From Antedon bifida (lineage: Eukaryota; Echinodermata; Crinoidea; Comatulida; Antedonidae), in the NCBI GenBank assembly GCA_963402885.1, contig OY727099.1, positions 25,997,001-26,061,000 on the forward strand: DNA of 64,000 nucleotides, written 5' to 3'. Shown piece by piece: positions 52,233 through 63,752 of the stretch (the first letter of the stretch is position 1; the number at the start of each line of letters is the position of its first letter). Position numbers and translations under genes: made by a program. The notes under the pieces were generated by a model, which had not been told where the DNA came from, did no database searches, and worked only from the letters and a program-made list of their open reading frames with translations.

Positions 52233-54240
52233 CTAGTAATTATATATTTTTACATTGTTCATTTTTTCATCTGCTACGGCTACCCTCCTTGGTCTGTTAG
52301 AGATTAAGCTTAATCTAATAAGGACTGTCAACATAACAGTCCTCCTCACCACTGTCTACAAGAATTCTCATAAACCTGTCATTTGCATCAAACAGTTTTA
52401 TTCTGTGATTTCTAGAGTCTGCCACAATCAGGTTGCCCTCTTTTGTAAGAGTGACTCCTTCTGGATTAATCATTTGGCATTTGTTGCTACCCATTGGACC
52501 AATTTTACTGAGAAGTTCACCACTATCAAGATTAAATTTAAACACACAATGACATTTCCAATCTGCAACATACTGTACATGGTTCTAGTTTCCTTATTTA
52601 CTGTCAATCCACGTGGATCTTCTAAAGTTCCCTTACCAAATGTATGAATTTGTTTAAATTGATCATCAAACATGACATGACAGTTTTGTTCACTATACAC
52701 AATGTGACCATCATCCATTTGATGCATACAAAATACATTTGCTTCTCCTGGTACCTCCATTATTCCGATAAATGAATATTCTTGGTTAAACTTCAATAAT
52801 TGTTTACTCAAACTAGATACAATTAAACATCCATTTCTATCTAATACTACATCTATCAGCTTTTCATTAACTGTGTTATCAATGGTGTGCACAAGTCCAG
52901 GTGCTTCCACTTTGATATCCACTTGTGATCCTTTGATTTCTTCTCCTTTAGCAGTTATCATCAGCTTCCAATCTCCTTCTTTGTGGCATCTTCCTGTTAT
53001 TTTGTACTCTCCACTTCCCTGGTGTTTCACTTCAGTTGCTGATTCTTCACCTGATTCATTAAAGCAGACAATAGAGATGTCTCACTTCCTGCTGAACTTG
53101 AAACTTTCACTTCAAATTGCTGTCCCTTTGTGATTGTAATACATTTGTCATCTTCAGAAACCTCATATGCACAATTAGCATTTGAAATTTTGCCAATGCC
53201 TTCTAAATCTATCATTCTATCCAATTTTTACATGGAATGAAACTAGGAGCAAGTTTTTTAAAACTTGATTCATCAAATTTGGTTTCCCAAGCTTCTTTTC
53301 TAACAGCATTGATATTTGCCTCATGAGATTTAAGTCTTTCCCTTTCTTCTGGTTTGTTTATTGCATTGGCAACATCTCATTAACTTTGGTCAACTTTAAA
53401 TCAATTTGTTTAACTACATCAACTACAACTTCTTTATTTTCTTTTTCAATCTTGTCAAGATCTGCCATCAGTGCGCTGCCTTTTTTCTGAATCTTTTTAA
53501 TCATGTTTTTTTCTTGTAACCCAATTGCTGTTCTACATATTTGTATTCGAGATTCAAAGTCTGAACTTTGTTTAGTTATTGTATTGCGTGTTCCTTTCAG
53601 TTTGTTCCTGATTTCTTCAGCAGTTTTTATAACTGTTGTAGCATTTTGATTAAACTCATGCAGCAATCTTGAATGGAATCACATTATGTTCATTGTGATA
53701 ACAATTAAGAACATGTTCACATTCATTACATCCATCTTTAGAGCAAGTTCTACAATAAAATTCAAGCATGCAGTCTCCATGGATTTTACATTTATTCGAT
53801 GAATCATCTTCCTCTTTTCTATCCAGTGTGTACAATGAATGGTCTTTCAATACAAGGATTATTTTATGCTGATGGATGCATTGTCCACATACATTTGACA
53901 TTCAGAGCAGTAGCAATCAGGTTGATGATCATCACAACTTAAACATTTGGTTGGTTTTGCAGATTCAATCTTCTTAACATACTTAACTTGAAAGATCTTA
54001 CTACCAATGAAATGTTTAAACATTTCATTGGTAGTAAGATCTTTCAAATCAAATTGATTTAGGTCATCATACATCTTACAGCATTTTGGACATTTTATTT
54101 TGCTGATTGGTTTAATCAAACTCTGCAGGCAATGAAGGCAGTAATTATGGAGACACTCAAGTGTTTTTAGTTCTGTCAGTCTTTCCAGATAGATTGAACA
54201 TTCAAGATCATGTTTGTCCAAGAATTGTAATGCTTTTTGT
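52233..54240 (-). pseudogene. TRIM-NHL pseudogene (copy A)
   Basis: All parts of the TRIM-NHL protein can be read, but in at least five different frames. RING (LECLHNYCLHCLQSLIKP) is at about 54060-54200, B-boxes at 53700-53930, coiled coil at 53360-53660, filamin-like at 52950-53200 and NHL repeats (EGNLIVADSRNHRIKLFDAN) at 52320-52850. The C-terminal ISNRPRRVAVADE to KIYNY survives at 52233-52300, with about 50 codons missing before it. The position of the start codon and acceptor (ACAG-ATG in copy B) reads ACGGAG. One RING cysteine is Tyr (CSIYLER for CAICLER). A 60-bp palindrome lies at 53988-54047. It is clearly non-coding today and was derived from a duplicate of copies B and C. Confidence 0.9.
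53988..54047. repeat. Perfect 60-bp palindrome in TRIM pseudogene
   Basis: 30-bp arms centred on GTTT|AAAC at 54017/54018. One arm (CATTTCATTGGTAGTAAGAT) is the normal TRIM coding sequence also found in copy C near 62180. The other is its exact inverse inserted beside it. Confidence 0.97.
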
Positions 54241-54520
54241 TCAGACTCCGTAAAAAATTCAACAAATGCATGTTCTACTACAAACTATCTAAATTGTTAC
54301 CTAACATATTTTTTGTCTGCCATACCTACAAATAAAGTACTCACAAGCTAAAAAATATAAATTTGGCCCTAATTATAAAATAAATTTCAATTGGCAAATA
54401 TTTAATTTGATTGACTTAAGTTAAGGTGTAAATTTATAACTTTTTTCTAATTATAAGGTTGTGAGTTTGACTGAAAAGTCTTTCTTTTTCCTCTCTTCTT
54501 GTTAGAAGAGAATATGTCAA

Positions 54521-56716
54521 TTAATAATTATATATATTTGCTTGACCACTGTTTAAAACAAATATGCTGAAAGGTTGCATAGTTACTACAGCTACCCTTC
54601 TTGGTTGATTAGATATTACTTCAATTCCTTCAATTCCTTCAAATTCTTCATGGTCAATATCTCCAAGTATTCGTTTAATAAAAACCCCATTTTTATCAAA
54701 TAATTGTACTTTGCTATCACTTGATACCAGTATGTTTTCTTCAGAATCTATGGCCACATATTTAGGAAAATTAACATGGCCATCTTCTTTACCTCTGCAT
54801 ACAAGAATTCTCATAAACTTATCATTTGCATCAAACATTTGTATTCTGTGATTGTCACAGTCTGCAACAATCAGGTTTCCCTCCTTTGTTAGTGTAACAT
54901 CATATGGGCGATTCAGATAGCCACCATTTCTACCGTATGACCCAATTTGACCAAGAAGTTCACCATTATCAACATTAAACTTAAACACACAATGACATTC
55001 CCTATCTGCAACATACATGGTTCTAGTTTCCTTATTTACTGTTAATCCACATGGTTCTTTTAAAGTTCCCTTACCAAATGTACACATATTTTGAAATTGA
55101 TCATCACACATGACAACAGTTTTGTTTAATGTATCAGAATACAATATTTGACCATCACTCATTTGATGCATACATGAAACCTGTACATCTTCTGGAACCT
55201 CTATTCTACCAATAAATGAATATTCTTTGTTAAACTTCAATAAATATTTACTAGAACTAGATACAATTATACATCCATCTTTATCTAGCATTACATCTTT
55301 TGCATTGTGCTGATCTAATAGTAGGTGTTGTATGTCATCAATGGTGTGTACAAGTCCTAGTGCTTCCACCTTGATATCCACTGGTGATCCTTTGATTTCT
55401 TCTCCTCTAGCAGTGATCATCATCTTCCAATCTCCTTCTTTATGGCATCTTCCTGTTACTTTGTAATCTCTACTTCCCTGGTCTTTTACTTCAGTGGCTG
55501 ATTCTTCACCCGATTCATTAATTAAAGTGGCAGACAATAGAGATGTCTCACTTCCTACTGAATTTGAAACAGCTTTCACTTCAAATGGCTGTCCCTTTGT
55601 GACTGTAATAGATTCATCACCTTCAGCAACCTCATATGCAATTTTAGCATTCACAATTTTACCAATACCTTCTAAATTTATCACATTATCCAAGTTTTTA
55701 GATGGAAGGAAACTAGGCGCATTTATTTTTAAAATTGATTCATCAAAATTTTCTTCCAAAGCTTCTTTTCTAAAGGCATTTATATTTGCTTCATGGGATG
55801 TAAGTGTTTCTGTTTCATCTGGTTTGTTTGTTATATTCAATAATGGCAACATCTCATTTACTTTGGTCAACTTTGAATCAATTTGTTTAACTACATCAAC
55901 AACAACTTCTTTATTTCCTTTTTCAATCTTGTCAAGATCTGCCATCAGTGCGCTGCTTTTTTCCTGAATCTTTTTCATCATGTTTTTTTCTTGTAACCCA
56001 ATTGCTGTTCTGCATATCTGTATTCTAGATTCAAAGTCTGAACTTTGTTTAGTTATTGTATCGCGTGTTTCTTTCAGTTTGTTTCTGATTTCTTCAGCAG
56101 TTTGTTTAACTTTTGTAGCATTTTGATTAAACTCATCGACAGCAATCTTGAATGGAATCACATTATGTTCATTGTGATAACAATGAAGAACATGTTCACA
56201 TTCATTACATCCACCTTTGGAGCAAGTGCTACAATAAAATTCAAAGATGTTGTCTCCATGAATTTTACATTTATTTGATAGATTACTTTCCCCATTTGTA
56301 TCCAGCCTGTACAATGAATGGTTTTTCAATACAGGGATTATTTTATGCTGATGGATGCATTGTCCACATAGATACATTTGACATTCAGAGCAGTAATATT
56401 CGGGTTGGTTATCATCACAGCTTAAGCATTTTGTTGGTTTTTCAGTTTCAATCTTCTTAACATGTTTAACTTGATAACTTAACATTTCATTGGTAGTAAA
56501 ATTGTTCACATCTTGTTGACTTATGTCATCGTACTGTGTACAGCATTTTGGACATTTTATTTTGCCGCTTGTTTTAATCAAACTCTGCAGGCAATGAAGA
56601 CAGTAACTATGGAGACACTCAAGTGTTTTTGGTTCTGTGAATCTTTCTAGACAGATTGCACATTCAAGATCGTTTTTGTCTAGGAATTGTAGGCCTAATG
56701 CTTTTTTTTCAGACAT
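54521..56716 (-). CDS. TRIM-NHL E3 ubiquitin ligase-like protein (copy B)
   Basis: One uninterrupted coding exon of 731 residues. C3HC4 RING at 19-58 (C19, C22, C34, H36, C39, C42, C55, C58). Two B-boxes lie at about 95-200 (CLSCDDNQPEYYCSECQMYL and CKIHGDNIFEFYCSTC). A coiled coil spans about 205-330 and a filamin-like domain about 370-460 (GRCHKEGDWKMMITARGEEI). NHL repeats run to the C-terminus (EGNLIVADCDNHRIQMFDAN). Relatives (TRIM2/3/56/71) are ubiquitin ligases and RNA or cargo binders; the exact orthologue is not clear. The start is at MSEKKALG because a splice acceptor (TTTTTACAG) directly precedes the ATG. The upstream in-frame ATG at 56764 is intronic. A noncoding first exon probably ends at 57568 (CAAG then GTTAGT). 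Confidence 0.92.
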   Translation of the reverse strand: MSEKKALGLQFLDKNDLECAICLERFTEPKTLECLHSYCLHCLQSLIKTSGKIKCPKCCTQYDDISQQDVNNFTTNEMLSYQVKHVKKIETEKPTKCLSCDDNQPEYYCSECQMYLCGQCIHQHKIIPVLKNHSLYRLDTNGESNLSNKCKIHGDNIFEFYCSTCSKGGCNECEHVLHCYHNEHNVIPFKIAVDEFNQNATKVKQTAEEIRNKLKETRDTITKQSSDFESRIQICRTAIGLQEKNMMKKIQEKSSALMADLDKIEKGNKEVVVDVVKQIDSKLTKVNEMLPLLNITNKPDETETLTSHEANINAFRKEALEENFDESILKINAPSFLPSKNLDNVINLEGIGKIVNAKIAYEVAEGDESITVTKGQPFEVKAVSNSVGSETSLLSATLINESGEESATEVKDQGSRDYKVTGRCHKEGDWKMMITARGEEIKGSPVDIKVEALGLVHTIDDIQHLLLDQHNAKDVMLDKDGCIIVSSSSKYLLKFNKEYSFIGRIEVPEDVQVSCMHQMSDGQILYSDTLNKTVVMCDDQFQNMCTFGKGTLKEPCGLTVNKETRTMYVADRECHCVFKFNVDNGELLGQIGSYGRNGGYLNRPYDVTLTKEGNLIVADCDNHRIQMFDANDKFMRILVCRGKEDGHVNFPKYVAIDSEENILVSSDSKVQLFDKNGVFIKRILGDIDHEEFEGIEGIEVISNQPRRVAVVTMQPFSIFVLNSGQANIYNY

Positions 56717-59700
56717 CTGTAAAAATACAAAACAAACAAAACAAAATGTAAAGAAAGCTATCACAGTACTGTAAAATCATCGCTTAGTAAAGTCATACTG
56801 TAATTCATTGTTAATTTAAATCATCGCTTAGTAAATCATTCATTGGTTAGTAAAAATTTCACTCTTCCCTAGTTTCTCTTTGTTGATCTTGAGGTACATG
56901 GGTCAATAAAGTTCAACTTGAAGTTCCATTGTTGATTATTAACACACAAAATGATACAGTAAAATAACAATTCTTTACACTAATACAATGAGTATTGAAT
57001 AACCTATAAATTAAGACACAGCCAACCAGAAAGTGATTATGTCATATACTAAAAATACTTTTGTAGTAAAGCTGCTGATTGGTTGATGAATGCATGCATT
57101 ATAATGTCTATTATGATAATTGTTATTTTATTGATTACAAAACAACAAAAACAAAATTAATGAAAGAATGTAATTTATCTGAATTGTGTACAGTATCAAT
57201 GTATGGAAATAGTAAAAATGTTAAATTGAAACAAAGGCTAGAATTAGAGATGAATTATATAGAGCGGAATGACATTATTGTACAACATATTTTCTAATAT
57301 TATATAATAATACAATGTATTATAATGAAGCAATTAGTATCTTATTGCAACAATAGGAAGTGTAATTTTACATTAAAATAAACACTATGCAAACTAGACT
57401 CACAATATAAACATTGTACACAACTAACACTAATTGATCACGCCCTTTAAAAAAATACATGGGTACTCATGAAATTGAAATAAATAATTAGGCTTATAAA
57501 ATGCAACCTGTAAACAATTATACAATGATGAAAATGTATTAGGAGCCATACTAGGATCCACACTAACCTTGAATATGGTAATTCTAAGTATTTAAAATTC
57601 AATATCTCTACTCGGTGTACATCTACGTTGTACTGAGCTGCAGTGCATCTAATACAAAGAAGCTTCCTGTATTCTGAAAATAATGGCCTGGAATTTCCAG
57701 ATTCTTCACTGGTGATTAAGGTAAGGATGCATGATGGGATTGTTACTCAGTAATGGTATTGAAAGCAAATTCTGTATTGTGGAGACTATTGAGGCATGAA
57801 GTAGTTCATATGACATAGGTGGCATACTTTATTACATACTTATCAACAGTATTTTTAATGTGATTGGTTACTTAAACTTGCTGGTATTTTTTCAATTAAT
57901 TAGGTTGTACAGTATAAGTATTTAATACTAGGATTTATGTTTTCTCCTCATATTTAAAGTAACCTAATTTGGAAAACTGTAATTTTCTTGCAAGTGAATT
58001 TGTATGATGATGATTAGTTACTAAAATAATTATTCATAAAAATAATTACATTAATTAGACTAATGAAGAATTCAGTAAAACTGTTATTCAGACATGAAAT
58101 CTGTGTTATATAATTTATTTTACTCAAGGATAGCATATTATTTTTATTTAATATTTTTTATTCTTGCAGGTGAAGTTATGAAAGATATCTGCAAAGATTT
58201 GTTGGGAGTTGAAGAATGTTTTTTTCAAACCAAAACACTCTAATAATCTAGCTACTGCTTTTATATGTTTGGCCAATTATCCAACTAAATATCTGAATGC
58301 TCAAAGTTGATGACATTTTCCCCAAGAATGATTGACTTTGGAGAGAAGTTGTTTTGTATCCCTGACAGAAGTATGACTTCCACACGGTTTCAATGCACAG
58401 TTATACATTCTACTTAATTGATTTTAGAGAGACTTAAGTGTATCCTTTCATATCATTATAGAGGTTTTGGCTCCACTAGGGACACAACTTAGTTGCAATG
58501 GATGATTAGATCAACTTAAAAAGAGAAGATGTATCCTTTTACAGATGTTGAACTACTGTACCAGTTTGATACAAATAACCGACTTCTTGTTGCTATAGCA
58601 TGTTGTGCCAAATTGTCAATAAAATCTTGATGTTCTTCAACATCTCTTTCACTCAACAACATCCTAAAAGTTTCTGAATCAAACCATCCCTGATTGGGGC
58701 TATGCAACTTTGCTTGCACCTCAATCTATTATCACTTTGACACTTCTCGTGGACAGGAGAGAGAGCGCCTTAATTGGCTGCAATGACATGACTTAAGGGA
58801 GAATCATGTTATTGAAAAGTGTAACATCTGAGTTCACAGCTCCATGAGCAATTATCGTTGAATGGCAATATACAAGCTCATACATTACATTGATACGTAT
58901 CCTAATAATCATTCCTGAGAATCATTTTTAAAAATACAAACAGGATGCTATGCTCGACCAGGTCAGAGGTTTTACCTCCAGTTGCGACAGGATCAGTCTC
59001 CACCACCTAAATGCTTAACTGATTTCAATTGACGAATTGGCTTCCTTTCAATATAAATTAATTAATTCCTGAATTAAGGAGAATGAATGAAAGGAACTTT
59101 TTTGGGGAAACATAAAAATAAAGTGAGTATACACATTATCTGGCTTTATGCATTTTAATGTCAACATTTTCAATAGGTACACATAATTTCAATTCACAAA
59201 AAAAAAATGAAAAACTTAAAATAACTGTCAATTGGAAATATTGTGTCTACTTCGATCAATTGAAGTTTTAAAATGTGATGCCTATTAAAACTTCATGTTT
59301 GTAAAAAACACATAGTACCAAAATGCAATTAGATAGTAATAAAAACAATTCAATGTATGGTGTACATAGCCTAGAATTTGATGGCTTTGTATGAACTCGT
59401 TGATGCCATACCGCAGATCAAAGTCTGTTCGATAGCCTATCTTTGGCAAGTCAAGCTCATTATTAAATAATACATACACACCAGTGCACATACACACACA
59501 AACACATTATAATGAAGATGAAAGAGTCTATTATACAATATGGGATTATCTTAATAGTATTAGTTCAAAAACGATGGTTTTCCATATGGATGACTTGGTA
59601 CCATGTTTATACATACTATGGACGATAAAGAACAACAATAAATAATACATTTTTTTTTCACAGAAAGCAAAATAAATAAAAAATCATCCTAGAACTATAG

Positions 59701-60224
59701 AATAACCACTTATGCTATTTTGATGAAAATAAAATAATCATTGAAACTATAATTAATGTATTTGACTTGATCCCACATGACAGGTGAGTTTAAGAAATCA
59801 TTAATCAATACAGTAGACCAATATAAACTTCAGTTAATTTTTGCTAATATTGACATTTATTGATACTATACATTGGATAGATTAATGCTTATAACTTTGA
59901 ATTATAATTTACTTAAGTCTCTATATGTTATCAATAAAGTTTACAATGCTACAGGTAATTTGGTCACATTCTACATTAAAGTGTACCAAATACTGACTAA
60001 TAATAATCTTAAATGTGAAAGTTTATTTATGATAATATACATCATACAATAATTGTTTTTTACATATATTTAAAAAAATGTAATATTAAGTTGATTTTAT
60101 AATATAATATGGTGACTATGACATCATTTTAAAAAAATGAATAAGTAATTATTTAACCTGTGCTAGTAACCGGCATACTGTGTGGTTTAGTATGTATTAA
60201 AATTAAAGTAAGAGAATACATCAA
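56717..60224. other. TRIM copy B 5' intron, promoter and spacer to copy C
   Basis: 56717-57567 is the inferred 5' UTR intron of copy B and 57568 to about 57640 its first exon. The rest to 60224 is AT-rich with no supported gene. A 67-codon minus-strand frame at 58516-58719 has no recognisable similarity. Confidence 0.55.
57690..57698. promoter_or_regulatory. kappaB-like site upstream of TRIM copy B
   Basis: GGAATTTCC, a match to NF-kB/Rel half-site pairs, about 120 bp upstream of the inferred first-exon donor. The context GGAATTTCCAGA recurs upstream of copy C. Confidence 0.4.
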
Positions 60225-62405
60225 TTAATAATTATATATGTTTACATTATTATTTATTTGTTCTGTCTCGCTATAATAACCGGTTTGCCTTGTTGTTGTT
60301 ACTACTACTGCTACAGCTACCTTTCTTGGTTGTTTTGATATCACTTCAATTCCTTTTGGTCGACCAACTCCATAAGAATGTATCTGTTTGATAAAAACCC
60401 CATTTTTATTAAATAACTGTAATTTGCTATCACTTGATACCAGTATGTTTTCCTCACAATCTATGGCCAAATTTTTAGGACTAAAAACATGGCCATCTTC
60501 TTTACCTCTGCATACAAGAATTCTCATAAACTTATCATTTGCATCAAACATTTGTATTCTGTCATTTCCACTATCTGCAACAATCAAGTTCCCCTCCTTT
60601 GTCAGTGCAACACCATATGGTTGATTCATTTGGCGACCTTTGCTGCAATTTGAACCAATTTGACCAAGGAGTGCACCATCATAATATGACCAAATATTAG
60701 GTTTACGATAATCAAGATTAAATTTAAACACACAATGACATGCACTATCTGCAACATACATGATTCTAGTTTCCTTATTCACTGTCAATCCACATGGATG
60801 TTTTAATGTTCCTTTACCAAATGTACTGATGTTGTGAAATTGATCATCACACATGACAACAGTATTGTTTAAGATATCAGAATACAGTATGTGGCCATCA
60901 CCCATTTGATGCATACTAAATACCCTTACATTTTCAGGTACCTCTATTCTACCAATAAATGAATATTTTTTATCATATTTCATTAAATATTTACTACCAG
61001 TAGATACAATTATACATCCATCTTTATCTAGTATTACATCTTCTACACAGTCATTATCTTTAATTGTATGTACAAGTCCCATTTCTTCAACTTTTATATT
61101 CACTGGTGATCCTTTAATTTCTTCTTCTCTAGCTATTATCACCATCTTCCATTTTCCCTTTTTATGACATCTTCCTGTTATTCTATAGTCTCCATTTCCA
61201 ATGTGTTTCACTTCTGTGGCTACTTCTTCACCTGATTTATTAATTAATTTGGCAGTCAGTAGAGATGACTCACTTTCTAAACTTGAAATCACTCTTACCT
61301 CAAATGACTGTCCATTTGTCGCTGTAATATGTTCATCTCCGTTAGAAACCTCATATGCACATTCAACATTCACTATTTTACCAATGCCTTCTGAATTTAT
61401 AACAGTATCCAAGTTTTTGGATGGAATGAAACTAGGTGCGTTTATCTTTAACATTGATTCGTCAAAATCTGCTTCTAAAGCTTCTTTTCTAAAAGCATTG
61501 ATATTTGCTTCATGCAATTTAAGTGTTTCTCTTTCTTCTAGTTTGTTTATAATATTCATCATTGACGACATCTCATTAACTTGAGTCAGCTTTGAATCAA
61601 TTTGTTTCACTACATCCTCAACAACTTCTTTATTTTCTTGTTCAATCTTGTCAAGATCTGTCATCATTGCTCTGCTTTTCTCCTGAATCTTTTTAATTAT
61701 GTTTATTTCTTGTAATCCAATCGCTGTTTTGCATATTTGTATTCTAGATTTAAAGTCTGAACATTGTTTTGTTACAGTGTCGCGTGTTCCTTTTAGTTTG
61801 TTTTTGATTTCCTCAGTATCCTGATTAAACTCATCGACAGCGATCTTGAATGGAATCACAGTATGTTCATTTTGATAACAATGAAGAACATGTTCACATC
61901 CATTACATCCACCTTTGAAGCAAGTTTTGCAATAAAATTCAAGGATGCAGTCTCTGTGAAGTTTACATTTATTCAACAGATCATTTTCCTCATTTCTATC
62001 CAGTGTGTACAATGAATGATTTTTCAATAATGGAAATGTCTTATGATGTTGGGTGCATTGTTCACATAGATACAACTGACATTCAGAGCAGTAGTATTCA
62101 GGTGGATTATCACAGCTTGAGCACTTTGATGGTTTTTCAGATTCAATCTTCTTAATATAGTCAACTTGATAACTTAACATTTCATTGGTAGTAAGATTTT
62201 TCAAATCAACTTGATTTAGGTCATCGTACATCTTACAGCATTTTGGACATTTTATTGTGTCGCTTGTTTCAAGCAAACTCTGTAGGCAGTGAAGACAGTA
62301 ACTATGGAGACACTCAAGTGTTTTTGGTTCTGTAAGTCTTTCTAGACAGATTGCGCATTCAAGATCATTTTTTTCTAGAAATTGTAATGCCTTTTGTTCC
62401 AACAT
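60225..62405 (-). CDS. TRIM-NHL E3 ubiquitin ligase-like protein (copy C)
   Basis: Uninterrupted 726-residue coding exon. RING at 17-56 (C17, C20, C32, H34, C37, C40, C53, C56). B-boxes (CSSCDNPPEYYCSECQLYL, CKLHRDCILEFYCKTC), coiled coil, filamin-like region (GRCHKKGKWKMVIIAREEEI) and NHL repeats (EGNLIVADSGNDRIQMFDAN) follow in order. The NHL part has a short insert (YRKPNIWSYYDGALLGQIG) not in copy B. Near the C-terminus it reads VAVAVVVTTTRQTG. The start is placed at MLEQKALQ because the acceptor TTTTCTTCCAG directly precedes it. The longer in-frame extension to 62540 is intronic. The first-exon donor is at about 62815. Confidence 0.92.
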   Translation of the reverse strand: MLEQKALQFLEKNDLECAICLERLTEPKTLECLHSYCLHCLQSLLETSDTIKCPKCCKMYDDLNQVDLKNLTTNEMLSYQVDYIKKIESEKPSKCSSCDNPPEYYCSECQLYLCEQCTQHHKTFPLLKNHSLYTLDRNEENDLLNKCKLHRDCILEFYCKTCFKGGCNGCEHVLHCYQNEHTVIPFKIAVDEFNQDTEEIKNKLKGTRDTVTKQCSDFKSRIQICKTAIGLQEINIIKKIQEKSRAMMTDLDKIEQENKEVVEDVVKQIDSKLTQVNEMSSMMNIINKLEERETLKLHEANINAFRKEALEADFDESMLKINAPSFIPSKNLDTVINSEGIGKIVNVECAYEVSNGDEHITATNGQSFEVRVISSLESESSLLTAKLINKSGEEVATEVKHIGNGDYRITGRCHKKGKWKMVIIAREEEIKGSPVNIKVEEMGLVHTIKDNDCVEDVILDKDGCIIVSTGSKYLMKYDKKYSFIGRIEVPENVRVFSMHQMGDGHILYSDILNNTVVMCDDQFHNISTFGKGTLKHPCGLTVNKETRIMYVADSACHCVFKFNLDYRKPNIWSYYDGALLGQIGSNCSKGRQMNQPYGVALTKEGNLIVADSGNDRIQMFDANDKFMRILVCRGKEDGHVFSPKNLAIDCEENILVSSDSKLQLFNKNGVFIKQIHSYGVGRPKGIEVISKQPRKVAVAVVVTTTRQTGYYSETEQINNNVNIYNY

Positions 62406-62953
62406 CTGGAAGAAAATAAAAGCATGATCTACAGTCATTATTATTTGAATTACAAAATATTCATAAATATTATAAATCCAAATTACTGAAAAAATGACCG
62501 AATGCTGTGGGTGTTTTAATGGTAAAATTAATATAAGCAATAAGCTAAATCAAAACGATTAAGAAAAACAGCCAGAAAAATTAGCAAAACTTTCATGCAA
62601 CACTAGCCTTTTATCAGTGCAAGTGAGAGTATAAAGCAGACAATTAAGCGCGGTACTTGTTTATAGGCAGGTATCATTCAGCAAGTAAACAACAATAGTA
62701 AATCAATGAATTTAAAAGCACTGTAGATATTTGCTTATTAGCAGTTATACAGTTTTCTATTTACTTTAACAATTTGAAGACCATTATTCAGATCTACTAC
62801 TAACCTTAAACTCCTTGTACTGTAGCTTTAGTTGTTCAACGTTCAATGAGTCTATTCAGTCTGTTCTTACGCTATATATTGAACTGCAATGCAGGAAAAG
62901 GGAATGACACTAGGAAATGACACTATATTATTATATTATGAAAGTAATGTTTT

Positions 62954-62962
62954 GGAATTTCC
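62954..62962. promoter_or_regulatory. kappaB-like site upstream of TRIM copy C
   Basis: GGAATTTCC in TTTTGGAATTTCCAGAA, about 138 bp upstream of the inferred first-exon donor. Confidence 0.4.
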
Positions 62963-63351
62963 AGAATATATCATAAAGCATTTAATGAAGGTACAGACCG
63001 TCTTAAAATTATGTGATATTGATATTGCACGGTTGTTGCAATAGATGATTAGAAACTACTCTATGGATTATTGTGATAAGGCATAGCAAAGTGTATGCAA
63101 AACTTTTTAAATTATAAATTTTATTAGAAGTTCCATCAAAACTACAGAATGAATCATGTACTGTTACATTAGACAACAATGGTATTGCTGTCTCATACCA
63201 CTACCATTAAAATCCAGGTCTATAGTTTAAATGTTCAAGATTCAATGTATCCATTCAGTGTATCCTGACATTGTATTCAACTGCAATTCAGGAAAAATAG
63301 CTCAGAAATGACAGTGTGTATTTGATTATTATATTATGAAAGTCATGTTTT

Positions 63352-63360
63352 GGAATTTCC
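63352..63360. promoter_or_regulatory. kappaB-like site in the extra TRIM promoter copy
   Basis: The same GGAATTTCC in the same 16-base context as at 62954, inside the duplicated promoter segment. Confidence 0.35.
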
Positions 63361-63474
63361 AGAATGATAAATTGCATAATGAATCATTGTAAATAATCCA
63401 CAGCAAAGTCTATGGTGAAAACAAACTTTTTATTTATGAGTTTTATAAGTTTCATAAAAACTATACAGAATAAA

Positions 63475-63752
63475 ATGATGAAGTTCTGCAGAGGACAGAC
63501 CAGAGGCAACTCAGCACCATTGTGATGGAACGCCGTCTGAAGTTGTTAGGTCACACCCTGAGAATGGAAGATGGCAGACATCCAAAGACCTCTCTTGATT
63601 GGATACCAAACAGTGGTAAGCGGAAACCAGGAAGAAAAGATCTGGAGAAAATGGGCCTCAATTGGGAGGATGCCAAGACACAAGCGCTAAACCGAGTGAA
63701 ATGGAGATCAGATGTTGCTGCCCAATGTTCTTTAGAGAACAGGAGGAACTAA
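63475..63752 (+). mobile_element. 5'-truncated LINE fragment (RT C-terminus)
   Basis: The frame RRLKLLGHTLRMEDGRHPKT, DWIPNSGKRKPGRKD, then MGLNWEDAKTQALNRVKWRS matches the conserved C-terminal tail of many non-LTR retrotransposon polyproteins (RRLxWLGHVLRM, GKRKxGRP, WxxLVAALC). The usual block between GKRKxGRP and the helix is shortened by about 10 residues. A tail of CTAAGT repeats follows the stop. Confidence 0.75.

Larger units (their letters stand above)
62406..63474. other. TRIM copy C 5' intron and duplicated promoter regions
   Basis: The inferred intron is 62406-62815, then the first exon and promoter. Sequence 62820-62990 aligns with 63215-63380 (shared TTATATTATGAAAGT, ATGTTTTGGAATTTCCAGAA and CAACTGCAATTCAGG-like), so the promoter segment is present twice. 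No gene in the window lies directly below the second copy. Confidence 0.65.

Noticed and set aside
58516-58719. 67-codon minus-strand frame between TRIM copies
   Set aside because: No recognisable domain, no splice or promoter context, and length expected by chance.
62406-62540. In-frame 45-residue N-terminal extension of TRIM copy C
   Set aside because: A splice acceptor directly precedes the internal ATG at 62405. The extension has no TRIM similarity and is most likely intron. The same applies to 16 residues at 56717-56764 in copy B.
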